Shown here piece after piece: positions 16,329 through 24,050 of a stretch of 53,221 bases of DNA. Positions within the stretch are counted from its first letter, which is position 1, and every line of letters starts with the position of its first letter. The position numbers were made by a program, and so were the translations under genes. Source of the stretch: CALCKU01 sp964534845 (GTDB taxonomy: Bacteria; Pseudomonadota; Alphaproteobacteria; Caulobacterales; Maricaulaceae). The notes below the pieces were generated by a model. It did not search any database. It had not been told where the DNA came from and saw only the letters and a list, made by a program, of their open reading frames with translations. Location: positions 1 to 53,221 of the forward strand of contig CAZHPV010000011.1 in the NCBI GenBank assembly GCA_964534845.1, read 5' to 3'.

Positions 16329-16840
16329 GCACCATACAAAATATGATAACCATAGCTAGAGATGAAGCCGAACAACTTCTGTCGCGCTTAAACATGAAAC
16401 GCATTCCTACTGGCTTACCCAAAGTCGCTCGTAAACTTAATATCACTGTCGAGTACACGCCTTTAGACCGCCAGTTATCTGGAATGGCCCTGATTAAGGA
16501 CGAGCAAAGACTTATCTGGATAAATTCACTTCATCACCCTAATAGGCAGCGCTTCACTTTAGCCCACGAAATAGGCCATCATGTACTGCACGAAGAGATA
16601 TTGAGAGAAGGCGTTCATGTCGACAAAGGTATCCTGCGAAGAGATACAGTATCCTCAACAGGAACTGAGACTAAAGAAATTCAAGCGAATGCCTTTGCAT
16701 CACAACTGCTTATGCCTAATGCCGAGATTACCAGGTTGAGTCAGGACTTAGACCTTGATGATGAGGAGTCCATAAAGTCTTTAGCCAAGAAGTTTCGCGT
16801 AAGTGTTGCGGCAATTCAATACCGCCTCGTAAGAACATAA
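16325..16840 (+). CDS. capP-like: ImmA/IrrE-like zinc metallopeptidase, CapP-like
   Basis: 171 residues from the ATG at 16325, which overlaps the regulator stop as ATGA and has GGGGA about 9 bases upstream. The zinc motif H81-E-I-G-H85 is in FTLAHEIGHHVLHE, with a likely third ligand Glu118 in TKEIQANAFASQLLMP, as in ImmA/IrrE proteins that cleave a partner repressor. CapP proteins are reported to be activated by single-stranded DNA and to cut CapH, releasing CBASS expression. Directly beyond its TAA, in the same frame, an exonuclease I-like sequence continues. Confidence 0.82.
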   Translation: MSTIQNMITIARDEAEQLLSRLNMKRIPTGLPKVARKLNITVEYTPLDRQLSGMALIKDEQRLIWINSLHHPNRQRFTLAHEIGHHVLHEEILREGVHVDKGILRRDTVSSTGTETKEIQANAFASQLLMPNAEITRLSQDLDLDDEESIKSLAKKFRVSVAAIQYRLVRT

Positions 16841-16849
16841 CTTTCAGCT

Positions 16850-18229
16850 CTGTCGTATGTTTTTTTCGATACGGAAACAACGGGTCTCGACCCTCGGTTT
16901 GATCAGATTATTCAATTTGCGGCAATCAAGACTGACGAGAACTTTAATGAGCTAGACCGCATCAATATACGATGTCGAGTTCAGCCGCATATCATCCCGT
17001 CCGCCAAAGCCTTAGCCATAAATCAAACACCTATTTCGCAATGCTTCGATCAATCTCTGCCGTCGCACTATGAAATGATGGCTACTCTGAAGAGCAAATT
17101 AGAAAGCTGGTCTCCAGCCGTATTTTGTGGTTGGAACTCTATCTCCTTTGACGAGGAGTTTTTACGGTTCGGATTCTATCAATCGCTACAGCCATCCTAC
17201 CTTACAAGCTTCTTCGGGAATGCGAGGATGGATATCCTCAAGATAGCCCAGGCAGCATATGTTTTTGAACCCCAAAGCCTTCTGGTTCCAACGAACCATA
17301 TAGGGAACAACACATTTTCGCTTGATGCTCTGTCAAGAACCAACGGGCATACTCCAGTACAAGCTCATGACGCACTTTCCGACGTACAAGCAACAATTTT
17401 TATGGCTAAAATTCTACGTCAAAACGCGCCGCAAGTTTGGTCACAAGCAGTTAGGTTCTCAAGGAAGGCTTCAGTGACAGACCTTATGGACGCTGGAGAG
17501 GTCTGTATATTGACTGAAAGTTATAGAGGGAGTACTTATCATTATCCGGTGATGCAAATAGGGTTAGACCCCTCTTACGCAGCAGTTTTAGTTGTCGCTG
17601 ATCTGAGAAGAGACTTTTCTGGATTTTTAACACTATCTGATGAAGACAAACTACATTGGTTAGGAGACAGCCCACAACCCATTCGAAAAATTAAAGCAAA
17701 CGCCTCACCGATGTTGATGCCTATCGACGAAATTGATAGCTTTCCTAATTATGATTTTGATACTTTAATCGACGCTGCCGAGTATCTGTCTGCCAACAAT
17801 ACACTGTGTGCTGACCTAACAAATCATTTTCTTGAAATGATCAATCATGAGTTTTCTAATGAATTTGTTGAGCAGCAATTGTATGATTGTTTTCCAGACC
17901 GCACTACCGAAAATTGTTGGTCAGAATTTCATAAGACCCCTTGGGAGAGCCGATGGGAAATACTTAAAAAGATTCCAGATCCCCGTTATCGCAAGTTAGG
18001 CATGCGGTTAATATTTGAACACTCGCCAGATTCCCTTCCCGACAAAACTCGACAAATGATGGCCAATTTTATCAATACTAAAAAGACAGGTATGGGGTAC
18101 GAAAATCCACCTTGGAGGACCCTTGAAAAGGCAATTTTGGATCTTGCTGAAGCAAGAACTCAAGAAACAACTGTCCATCAGACGCATATTTTAGATGGAT
18201 ATGGTACATATCTCGAACGCCTAATGTAA
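16850..18229 (+). CDS. Exonuclease I (SbcB)-like DEDD exonuclease, probable non-ATG start
   Basis: The frame is open from the codon after the preceding TAA (16838-16840). From the in-frame CTG at 16850 it gives 459 residues, close to ExoI (about 475). The exonuclease domain begins at once with VFFDTETTGLDPRF (D7, E9), then GWNSISFDEEFLRFGFYQS, a middle Asp in RMDILKIA, and AHDALSDVQATIFMAK (His, Asp). An SH3-like and a helical C-terminal part follow. ExoI degrades single-stranded DNA 3' to 5'. The first ATG (17075) would delete the first catalytic motif, so initiation at CTG, re-initiation, or readthrough from the peptidase is needed. A recently damaged gene is the alternative. Confidence 0.78.
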   Translation: MSYVFFDTETTGLDPRFDQIIQFAAIKTDENFNELDRINIRCRVQPHIIPSAKALAINQTPISQCFDQSLPSHYEMMATLKSKLESWSPAVFCGWNSISFDEEFLRFGFYQSLQPSYLTSFFGNARMDILKIAQAAYVFEPQSLLVPTNHIGNNTFSLDALSRTNGHTPVQAHDALSDVQATIFMAKILRQNAPQVWSQAVRFSRKASVTDLMDAGEVCILTESYRGSTYHYPVMQIGLDPSYAAVLVVADLRRDFSGFLTLSDEDKLHWLGDSPQPIRKIKANASPMLMPIDEIDSFPNYDFDTLIDAAEYLSANNTLCADLTNHFLEMINHEFSNEFVEQQLYDCFPDRTTENCWSEFHKTPWESRWEILKKIPDPRYRKLGMRLIFEHSPDSLPDKTRQMMANFINTKKTGMGYENPPWRTLEKAILDLAEARTQETTVHQTHILDGYGTYLERLM

Positions 18230-18285
18230 TTAACATTGGATACCCGCGATTTGCATTAATTCTTCGGAATTTCTAAAGAAGAGTG

Positions 18286-19080
18286 ATGTCCCTCTGCAAC
18301 ACACAAATGGAACTTATCTATTATCCGACTTCAATACCGAGTTGGACTTGCGGATATTGCCGACAAGGGTCCCTTATTAAAACTCGAGAGCTAGTAAAGC
18401 ATGAACCACAAAATTCAATCGATTTCCGAAAGCATCAGGCATGGGAACCAGAATCGATACGCGAATATTTTGCTATTTTCTACGATTGTCCTCACTGTAT
18501 AACGGGCAGTGTTGCAACTGGACAAATCATACAAACTCAAGACTACGATCCCGCCACTGGTGGTTCTAGATGGGTCTCTTGCTATGCCTTTCAATCATTT
18601 ACCGTAGCGCCAGCTATTGTAAGGGTGGAGGCCGAAATTCCTGATAAGGTGGAGGACAGGCTACAAGAGGCTTTCAGTCATTATTGGACAGATCCGAATG
18701 CTTGCGGGAACGCTATGCGGAGATGTGTAGAGACTGTTTTAGACGAGAAAAAAGTCAAAAAGCAAGGCATTAACAGGCATGGCAAACGGACGAGCATAAC
18801 AACACACGACCGTATTGAGCATCATTTAAAACCGAAAATGATTGGTGCCAAAGAGTATCTGATGGCTCTTAAATGGGGCGGGAACTCAGGTTCCCATGGA
18901 AGCAATAATAGCCATACCAAAGCAGAACTGCTCGATATGTTCGAGTTGTTAGAAGGGGCACTAGTAGCGATCTATGGCGAAACCCAGCGAAAGGCTTTAG
19001 CGAAGAAAGCGGCAACGATTTCACGCCGCAAAGGTAGACCTGGAAAAACAAAGAGAAGAAAGCGGCGTAAAACTAGATAG
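18286..19080 (+). CDS. DUF4145-type protein with zinc-ribbon-like N-terminus
   Basis: 264 residues from the ATG at 18286; a GTG at 18283 is equally possible, with AAAGAAGAG before both. Two CxxC pairs (CGYC near residue 23 and CPHC near 68) form a likely zinc ribbon. The middle contains a DUF4145-like helical stretch (ALKWGGNSGSHGS) and the C-terminus is very basic (RRKGRPGKTKRRKRRK), suggesting nucleic-acid contact. DUF4145 proteins are common in restriction and other defence loci but their activity is unknown. It lies 56 bases after the exonuclease on the same strand and probably shares its transcript. Confidence 0.65.
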   Translation: MSLCNTQMELIYYPTSIPSWTCGYCRQGSLIKTRELVKHEPQNSIDFRKHQAWEPESIREYFAIFYDCPHCITGSVATGQIIQTQDYDPATGGSRWVSCYAFQSFTVAPAIVRVEAEIPDKVEDRLQEAFSHYWTDPNACGNAMRRCVETVLDEKKVKKQGINRHGKRTSITTHDRIEHHLKPKMIGAKEYLMALKWGGNSGSHGSNNSHTKAELLDMFELLEGALVAIYGETQRKALAKKAATISRRKGRPGKTKRRKRRKTR

Positions 19081-19131
19081 GAGCTCATTAGAGTCAAATA
19101 CCAAATAAGTTCTCTCCTCTATAGAGGTATA

Positions 19132-19686
19132 CTAAGTCCGCTTCGCATTGACAATTAATGCGACTTCATCGGGCGTAAGATTGCGATTTTGAAGTCCTGT
19201 CAACATTGGACGAAAAGCTTCCTCCATCTTGGCGTATCCTGATGCAGCGGCAGAATGAGAATTATGATCGCGCCCCCTGAACTCAGGGTAATCACCTAAG
19301 TCCTCGACCATAAAACATGCAATCCCATACTCATCTTCATTGTTACCGTCGTACCCTCCATACCTAGGGTTATTATCGTATGGCTCGACTTGGGCCTTGA
19401 ATTGCGTTTGCTCTGCTTGGTTGAAGTTAGCGACAGCTCGTTCAACAAAAGAAAACATCTGAAAATTTCTTCTGACTTGCTCAACCTTGGTAGAATCTGC
19501 TGAAGGAGATCCAAAAATACCCGAAAACTTATGGCGCAAAGACCAAGTATGGCCCTCACGAACAGCCTTACCAATCAGGTCGAGGTCGTCATCATTCAGC
19601 TCGCGACGATCGGGTGTTTTTGCTATTTCTGTAAGTAGGAACGTTGACAGACGTTCTGCTTCGGTCATTTTGATTTCTTCGCTCAT
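19132..19686 (-). CDS. YfbU-family protein
   Basis: 184 residues from the ATG at 19686, chosen because GGAGG stands at ideal distance; a longer reading to 19764 lacks such a site. The N-terminus MTEAERLSTFLLTEI, the centre FMVEDLGDYPEFRG...NSHSAAASGYAKME and the C-terminus NLTPDEVALIVNAKR fit the YfbU family. The E. coli member has been linked to cell death, but the biochemical activity is not established. It points away from the right tip toward the DUF4145 gene, with which it converges. Its own promoter would lie between it and the tip. Confidence 0.7.
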   Translation of the reverse strand: MSEEIKMTEAERLSTFLLTEIAKTPDRRELNDDDLDLIGKAVREGHTWSLRHKFSGIFGSPSADSTKVEQVRRNFQMFSFVERAVANFNQAEQTQFKAQVEPYDNNPRYGGYDGNNEDEYGIACFMVEDLGDYPEFRGRDHNSHSAAASGYAKMEEAFRPMLTGLQNRNLTPDEVALIVNAKRT

Positions 19687-19764
19687 GTTTGCCTCCAAGC
19701 TTTGAATATCAAAATAGTAGTGAACTTTGAAAAAACAACCCTTTGAGAATGGTAAAACTAACAC

Positions 19765-19888
19765 TGAACTCGCAACCGCCCGAGGAAGAAGTATAGCGCT
19801 CTACTGAACCTTCGGATGAACTTTTTCAGTACAGTTTGGCACTTTACACAGATGTATGGAACTTTCCAGTATACTTTGGATTTCTACA
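19765..19888. repeat. Right transposon end with repeated TnsB-like sites
   Basis: No gene of the element. The tip reads TGTAGAAATCC inward on the minus strand. On the + strand CAGTATACTTTGG (19867-19879) and CAGTACAGTTTGG (19827-19839) match in 11 of 13 bases, 40 bases apart, each preceded by GAACTTT; a weaker copy (ACAGATGTATGGA) lies between them at about 19848-19860. These are probable TnsB-binding sites. The truncated comM frame runs into this end and stops at 19801. Confidence 0.7.
19866..19888 (-). repeat. Terminal inverted repeat, distal end
   Basis: Read inward on the minus strand: TGTAGAAATCCAAAG then TATACTGG. It pairs with the 7111 tip, matching 10 of the first 11 bases. Confidence 0.9.
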
Positions 19889-19893
19889 CCGCC
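19889..19893 (+). repeat. Target-site duplication CCGCC, right copy
   Basis: Identical to 7106-7110. It codes part of the comM Gly-Gly-Gly triplet. Confidence 0.93.
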
Positions 19894-20730
19894 ACCGACC
19901 ATAGCGGCCATAGAGGCAGAATGATGGGGAGAGCGAAAAGGACGCTGGCGTGATAATTGCCCGCGTTTTAGCAAGCCGGCCACGCTGTGGACCATGGAAA
20001 CATCAAGCAATTCTTCGGCCGTAAGGGGCGGTAATAATCCCGGCAGACGTGCCGCCAACATGGATTTTCCAGAGCCGGGGGGGCCGACCATAAGCATATT
20101 ATGCCCGCCAGCCGCTGCGACTTCGAGCGCGCGCTTGGCGGTTTCCTGACCCCGTACATCTTTTAGATCATATTCCAGAGTCGTTTGGCGTAATTCGCCA
20201 GGTTTAGGCCGGCTTAATAATTGTGTGCCTTTGAAGTGATTAATCAGTTGCACAAGATTTTGAGGCGCTAGAATAGACATATCGCCCGCCCAAGCCGCCT
20301 CTGCCCCGTTAGCGTGAGGGCATATCAAACCCAGACCATGACTATTGGCACACACACCCGCAGGTAAGGCCCCGGGGACCGAGGCAATAGCACCGTCCAG
20401 CGACAATTCGCCAATCGCTAAAAATCCGTCAATCGCATCAGCCGGTACAGCGCCAATCGCTGCCATTAACCCTAAGGCTATAGGCAGGTCGTAATGCGCG
20501 CCCTCTTTGGGCATATCGGCCGGTGCCAGATTTATAATTGTGCGTTTAAAAGGCAGCTCCAGCCCGATGGCGGAAAAGGCGGCCCACACCCTATCGCGAC
20601 TTTCAGAGACGGCTTTATCCGCCAGACCCACCATGGAAAACCCGCTCCCGCTGGAGGCGATTTGCACTTGCACATCTATCAGACGGGCTTCTGTCCCTGC
20701 AAAAGCGACTGTTGAAATGCGTGCAACCAT
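19889..20730 (-). pseudogene. comM: ComM/YifB, N-terminal part cut off by the transposon
   Basis: Starts at the ATG at 20730 (MVARISTVAFAGTEARLIDV, the ComM N-terminus) with AGGAG just upstream, and runs about 280 residues through the Lon-like domain and the Walker A motif GPPGSGKSMLA to PHHSASMAAMVGGG. There the transposon begins; the fused frame adds about 28 foreign residues and stops at 19801. Walker B and the rest are at 6385-7110. The stub may be made but lacks half of its ATPase, so ComM-dependent branch migration should be lost. Confidence 0.94.
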
Positions 20731-20928
20731 AAATACTCCTGTTCTATTTATACAGTAATTATAGAACAAAACAAGAACTTTTTAGTTCTGGACGGCGGGG
20801 GGCAAAATTCGGCATAAGGAGCCTAACATATAAAGGTTTTATGGGGGATGGTCGTTAAGAGGTAACGACTGGCCTATCGGAAACGCCGAATATAAAATGA
20901 CTATGAATACAGTAATAAAGGATTTGGA
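20731..20928. promoter_or_regulatory. Divergent comM / cysK intergenic region with inverted repeats
   Basis: Holds GTCGTTA-AGAGG-TAACGAC at 20851-20869, a perfect 7-base inverted repeat about 60 bases before cysK, and GAAC-TTTTTA-GTTC near 20775-20788. The first is a reasonable operator candidate for cysK; no known regulator motif is recognised. Confidence 0.35.
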
Positions 20929-21885
20929 ATGACAAAGCGTGTGGATGCCGGTCGCGGGCGAATTTATGATAATATTTTGCAGACAATGGGCTCAACGCCT
21001 CTTGTGCGGTTTCCGCGCATTTCAGAGGGCTTGCCAGCGGATCTGTGTTACAAACTAGAGTTTTTTAATCCTATGGCTTCTGTCAAGGACCGCATCGGAA
21101 TTGCGATGGTTGAGTCCCTTGAAGCGGAAGGTAAGCTTAAACCCGGCGGGACTATTGTTGAGCCGACGTCTGGTAATACGGGGATTGCTGTTGCCTTTGC
21201 CGCTGCGGCCAAGGGCTATAAGGCAATTTTGGTCATGCCTGAGCAAATGTCGATCGAGCGCCGCAAAATGATGAAAATTCTGGGTGCCGACCTTGTTTTA
21301 ACCGAGGCCGCTGGCGGTATTCCGGGCGCGATGGCCAAGGCTGACGAACTGTGTAAAGAAATAGACGGGGCTGTGCAGGCCCGACAATTTGATAATCCAG
21401 CCAATCCGGCCATTCACTACAAAACCACAGGACCTGAAATCTGGAATGATTGTAAAGGCAAGGTTGATGTTTTTATTTCGGGGGTCGGTACAGGAGGAAC
21501 TGTCACGGGGGCCGGTAAATATCTCAAAGAAAAAAATCCTGACATTGAAATCATAGCTGTAGAGCCCGAAGGCAGTCCAATGATGTCTGAGGGTAAAAAA
21601 GGCCCGCATAAAATTCAGGGTATCGGGGCCGGGTTCCTGCCAAATGTTCTGGATATGGATGTCATTGATAATGTTGTAAAAATTTCAAGTGATGCCGCTT
21701 TTGGTACGGCCAAACATGTCGCCGCAGAGGAAGGTGTGCCGATTGGCATTTCCTCAGGCGCAGCCGTTGCGGCCAGCCTGCAGGTCGCCGCGAGGCCGGG
21801 TATGAAAGGCAAGCGCATTGTAACGATAATTCCGAGTTTCGCCGAGCGTTATCTCTCGACACCTTTATTTGACGAAATCGTCTAA
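20929..21885 (+). CDS. cysK: Cysteine synthase A (O-acetylserine sulfhydrylase)
   Basis: 318 residues. The PLP-binding Lys53 is in NPMASVKDRIG, the substrate loop TSGNTG at about 80-85, the phosphate-binding GVGTGGTVTG near residue 184, and the C-terminal SSGAAVAASL. It makes L-cysteine from O-acetylserine and sulfide in the cytoplasm. The start ATG at 20929 has AAAGGA upstream. moeB follows 56 bases later on the same strand, so a joint sulfur-metabolism transcript is possible. Confidence 0.95.
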   Translation: MTKRVDAGRGRIYDNILQTMGSTPLVRFPRISEGLPADLCYKLEFFNPMASVKDRIGIAMVESLEAEGKLKPGGTIVEPTSGNTGIAVAFAAAAKGYKAILVMPEQMSIERRKMMKILGADLVLTEAAGGIPGAMAKADELCKEIDGAVQARQFDNPANPAIHYKTTGPEIWNDCKGKVDVFISGVGTGGTVTGAGKYLKEKNPDIEIIAVEPEGSPMMSEGKKGPHKIQGIGAGFLPNVLDMDVIDNVVKISSDAAFGTAKHVAAEEGVPIGISSGAAVAASLQVAARPGMKGKRIVTIIPSFAERYLSTPLFDEIV

Positions 21886-21941
21886 GAGGCGTTTATCTAC
21901 GTCATTAAAGTCCATCAGAATTGCTTAATGCGAAGGCTGGT

Positions 21942-22685
21942 ATGACACCCGAAAATGTTGAACGCTATGCACGCCATCTGGTGTTAAAAGAAATTGGCGG
22001 GCCGGGCCAGCAGGCCTTAATGGCGGCCCGTATCGCGATTATTGGCGCTGGCGGACTGGGCGGGCCAGCCGCACTTTATTTGGCCGCAGCTGGTATTGGT
22101 CACATAACCCTTATTGATGATGACCGGGTTGATCTGTCCAATTTACAGCGCCAGATACAATTCTCTCAGGCCGATATAAAGGCGCAAAAGGCAGACACTC
22201 TGGCCAAGGCAATGTCGGATATAAACCCTGACCTCAATGTGCGGGCCTTAAACTCTCGGCTTACCAAGGATAATGCTGATGATATTTTGCGCGGCCATGA
22301 CGTTATCCTGGACGGGGTTGATAATTTTCAGACACGTTTTGATATAAATGCCGCCAGCCTTGCGTGTGAAACCCCGCTTGTATCCGGGGCTTTAGGGCGT
22401 TGGGACGGTCAGCTTGCAGCCTTTTCCGGTCAAAGGGGTGGGCCGTGCTACCGGTGCTGGGTGCCTGAAATACCCCCTGACGCTGAAACCTGCGCCCAAG
22501 TGGGTGTAGTGGGCGCCTTAGCCGGGCTAATAGGGTCGGCTATGGCACTGGAGACGATAAAAATAATCACCGGAGCTGGCGATAAAATATTTGGGTCTAT
22601 CTGGATTTATAATGGTCTATTCGGGGAAGCCCGAAAAATACGACTTCCCCGTGATCCGAACTGCCCCCATTGCCGTTCAGACTAG
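21942..22685 (+). CDS. moeB: MoeB/ThiF-type adenylyltransferase
   Basis: 247 residues from the ATG at 21942 (AAGG 8 bases upstream; a TTG at 21921 would add 7 residues). The Rossmann ATP site is IIGAGGLGGPAALYLA; the DDDRVDLSNLQRQIQF and DGVDNFQTR motifs and two zinc CxxC pairs (CYRC and CPHC) are those of MoeB. It adenylates the C-terminal glycine of MoaD (or ThiS), the first step of sulfur transfer for molybdopterin. There is no rhodanese domain. A ThiF role cannot be ruled out, as no moa or thi gene is adjacent. Confidence 0.87.
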   Translation: MTPENVERYARHLVLKEIGGPGQQALMAARIAIIGAGGLGGPAALYLAAAGIGHITLIDDDRVDLSNLQRQIQFSQADIKAQKADTLAKAMSDINPDLNVRALNSRLTKDNADDILRGHDVILDGVDNFQTRFDINAASLACETPLVSGALGRWDGQLAAFSGQRGGPCYRCWVPEIPPDAETCAQVGVVGALAGLIGSAMALETIKIITGAGDKIFGSIWIYNGLFGEARKIRLPRDPNCPHCRSD

Positions 22686-22709
22686 ACCGACGGGTTAGGG
22701 CTAGACCCC

Positions 22710-23105
22710 CTAGAACCGCGTGCTCCCAATTGGATTAATAAATCTTTGTCCGCCAAATCTGCGTGATGATCCGCGATTAGTGCCGAAAACCCGGCTCGGA
22801 CGATCAACGAAAATAGCGCGGTCAAGACGCTGTCTTTGGTTTTCAAGACGCGCATCGCGTGCGCTTTGACGCTCACTGGCTGCGATTTGGGCGCGGGCTA
22901 TGCGTTCTTGTGACGCGATGGCTTCGGCCTGTAGTTTTTGGGCTTGTAATGTTGCAATGGCATCATAGTTCAACGCGGACGTCGCTCCGCGGTAAACGGT
23001 AACACGTCCCTCTTGCGAGACATTATAGCCAGCTTGGCTGCCGGCTAGGGCTGGGCTTGCGACCATACATATAGAGGCCGCGAGACTTATCATGACAATT
23101 TTCAT
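22710..23105 (-). CDS. Small secreted protein of unknown function
   Basis: 131 residues from the ATG at 23105, preceded by AGGAGTA. A signal peptide (MKIVMISLAASICMVASPALA, cleaved after ALA) precedes a polar domain with YNVSQEGRVTVYRG, then a long Gln/Ala/Arg-rich helix (about 50-95) likely to form a coiled coil, and a Gly/Arg/Phe-rich tail. No family is recognised. It is probably periplasmic. It converges with moeB with a 24-base gap. Confidence 0.6.
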   Translation of the reverse strand: MKIVMISLAASICMVASPALAGSQAGYNVSQEGRVTVYRGATSALNYDAIATLQAQKLQAEAIASQERIARAQIAASERQSARDARLENQRQRLDRAIFVDRPSRVFGTNRGSSRRFGGQRFINPIGSTRF

Positions 23106-23261
23106 AATCTTACTCCTATTGGGGAAGATTATTTTGGCGCTCAGGGGACAAATTGCGACTCCATTCACCGCTTGGGCGAATTGGCGATGGTTTTACACTT
23201 TTTTGCTTGCCTAAAATTAACCATAGGCAATCAGCTTATGGGTGAACATGTGGGTATGTGT

Positions 23262-23993
23262 TTAGAGAATGGTGAGTTTTCGGGCTTTAAGTTTTTCATA
23301 TAGGGGCAGGCTTTCTTCATATAGCGCCTGATGGCGACTCTCAATATTGGGGAGGTCTGGGGACGGGGTTTTAAACCCTGTTGAATTGATGACTGATTTG
23401 TACCAATAGCGCGCCCAAATACCGTCTTGCGGATGCAGCCCGGGTGACCAAGACAGCATGGCGGGATTAAAGGGAATGTTTAAGGCTGCGCATAACGAGG
23501 CTAAGGCCTTTTCGGGGTCAGCTAGGATATCAAAACTGTCAATGACTGGCGGTGTTTTACCCGTTTCATCTACGAGTTTGTCGAAAAATTGAAGCTGGTT
23601 GGCAAAACCGATATCGATTCTATCCATATCCGGTCTGGTTTTGCCATATGAGGCAATAACCCGCGCTGGGTGACGAATAAGAAAGAAATGTCTGGCCTTA
23701 TGTGTCCAGTCCAGCGGAAAGTCCTCAACCATGTGGTGGGGCATATGTTTCTGGAAATAGTAACGGGTTTTTACGGCGCTCTGACACCGGGTCGCGATGA
23801 TTTTGGCATTTGTTTCATACTGGGCCAAGATTTCGTCGCGCCCGGGATGGTCTTTGCCTGTTTTTAATAGAAAAGCGGCGTAGAATGGTTCGTCCCAGAC
23901 CGTCATATCGGCGCGGGCACCAAAGCTCCGCATCATGGCAGTGGAAAGATTTCGCGGCCCTGACCACATACAAATGATCTGACGGTCACGCAT
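23262..23993 (-). CDS. Sulfotransferase-like P-loop protein
   Basis: 243 residues. The N-terminal ICMWSGPRNLSTAMMRSF is a sulfotransferase-type 5'-phosphosulfate loop, and HFFLIRHPARVIASY matches the 3'-phosphate-binding region (RxPxxxxxS) of PAPS enzymes. The acceptor is unknown. It lies 57 bases before the hydroxyacid dehydrogenase gene's end on the same strand, so the two may be cotranscribed. A non-sulfating P-loop protein of this family is possible. Confidence 0.72.
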   Translation of the reverse strand: MRDRQIICMWSGPRNLSTAMMRSFGARADMTVWDEPFYAAFLLKTGKDHPGRDEILAQYETNAKIIATRCQSAVKTRYYFQKHMPHHMVEDFPLDWTHKARHFFLIRHPARVIASYGKTRPDMDRIDIGFANQLQFFDKLVDETGKTPPVIDSFDILADPEKALASLCAALNIPFNPAMLSWSPGLHPQDGIWARYWYKSVINSTGFKTPSPDLPNIESRHQALYEESLPLYEKLKARKLTIL

Positions 23994-24050
23994 GATTATT
24001 TTTTAATGGGTGGTGGGAGGCTAAGACGCTGGGGTGGCCCGCCATGATTT

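Larger units (their letters stand above)
7111..19888 (+). mobile_element. Complete Tn7-like transposon in comM
   Basis: 12,778 bp bounded by imperfect inverted termini: the left tip reads TGTACAAATCCACAG, and the right tip, read inward on the minus strand, TGTAGAAATCCAAAG. The 5-bp duplication CCGCC flanks it. Precise removal restores comM. Contents: tnsA, tnsB, tnsC, tniQ, a TnsE-like gene and a defence cargo. The presence of a TnsA endonuclease implies cut-and-paste movement. The sequence is visibly more AT-rich than the flanks. comM is an established home of related elements (the AbaR/Tn6022 group of Acinetobacter, from memory also with 5-bp duplications). All transposition genes appear open, so the element may still be mobile. 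Confidence 0.95.

Noticed and set aside
17075..18229. Exonuclease starting at the first ATG, 17075
   Set aside because: It would remove the first catalytic motif DTETTGLD although that sequence is open and intact upstream, so the true start must be earlier.
7111..19888. CRISPR-associated transposon (CAST) because of TnsA-TnsB-TnsC-TniQ
   Set aside because: No cas genes and no repeat-spacer array are visible anywhere in the element; target choice fits TniQ recognition of comM.
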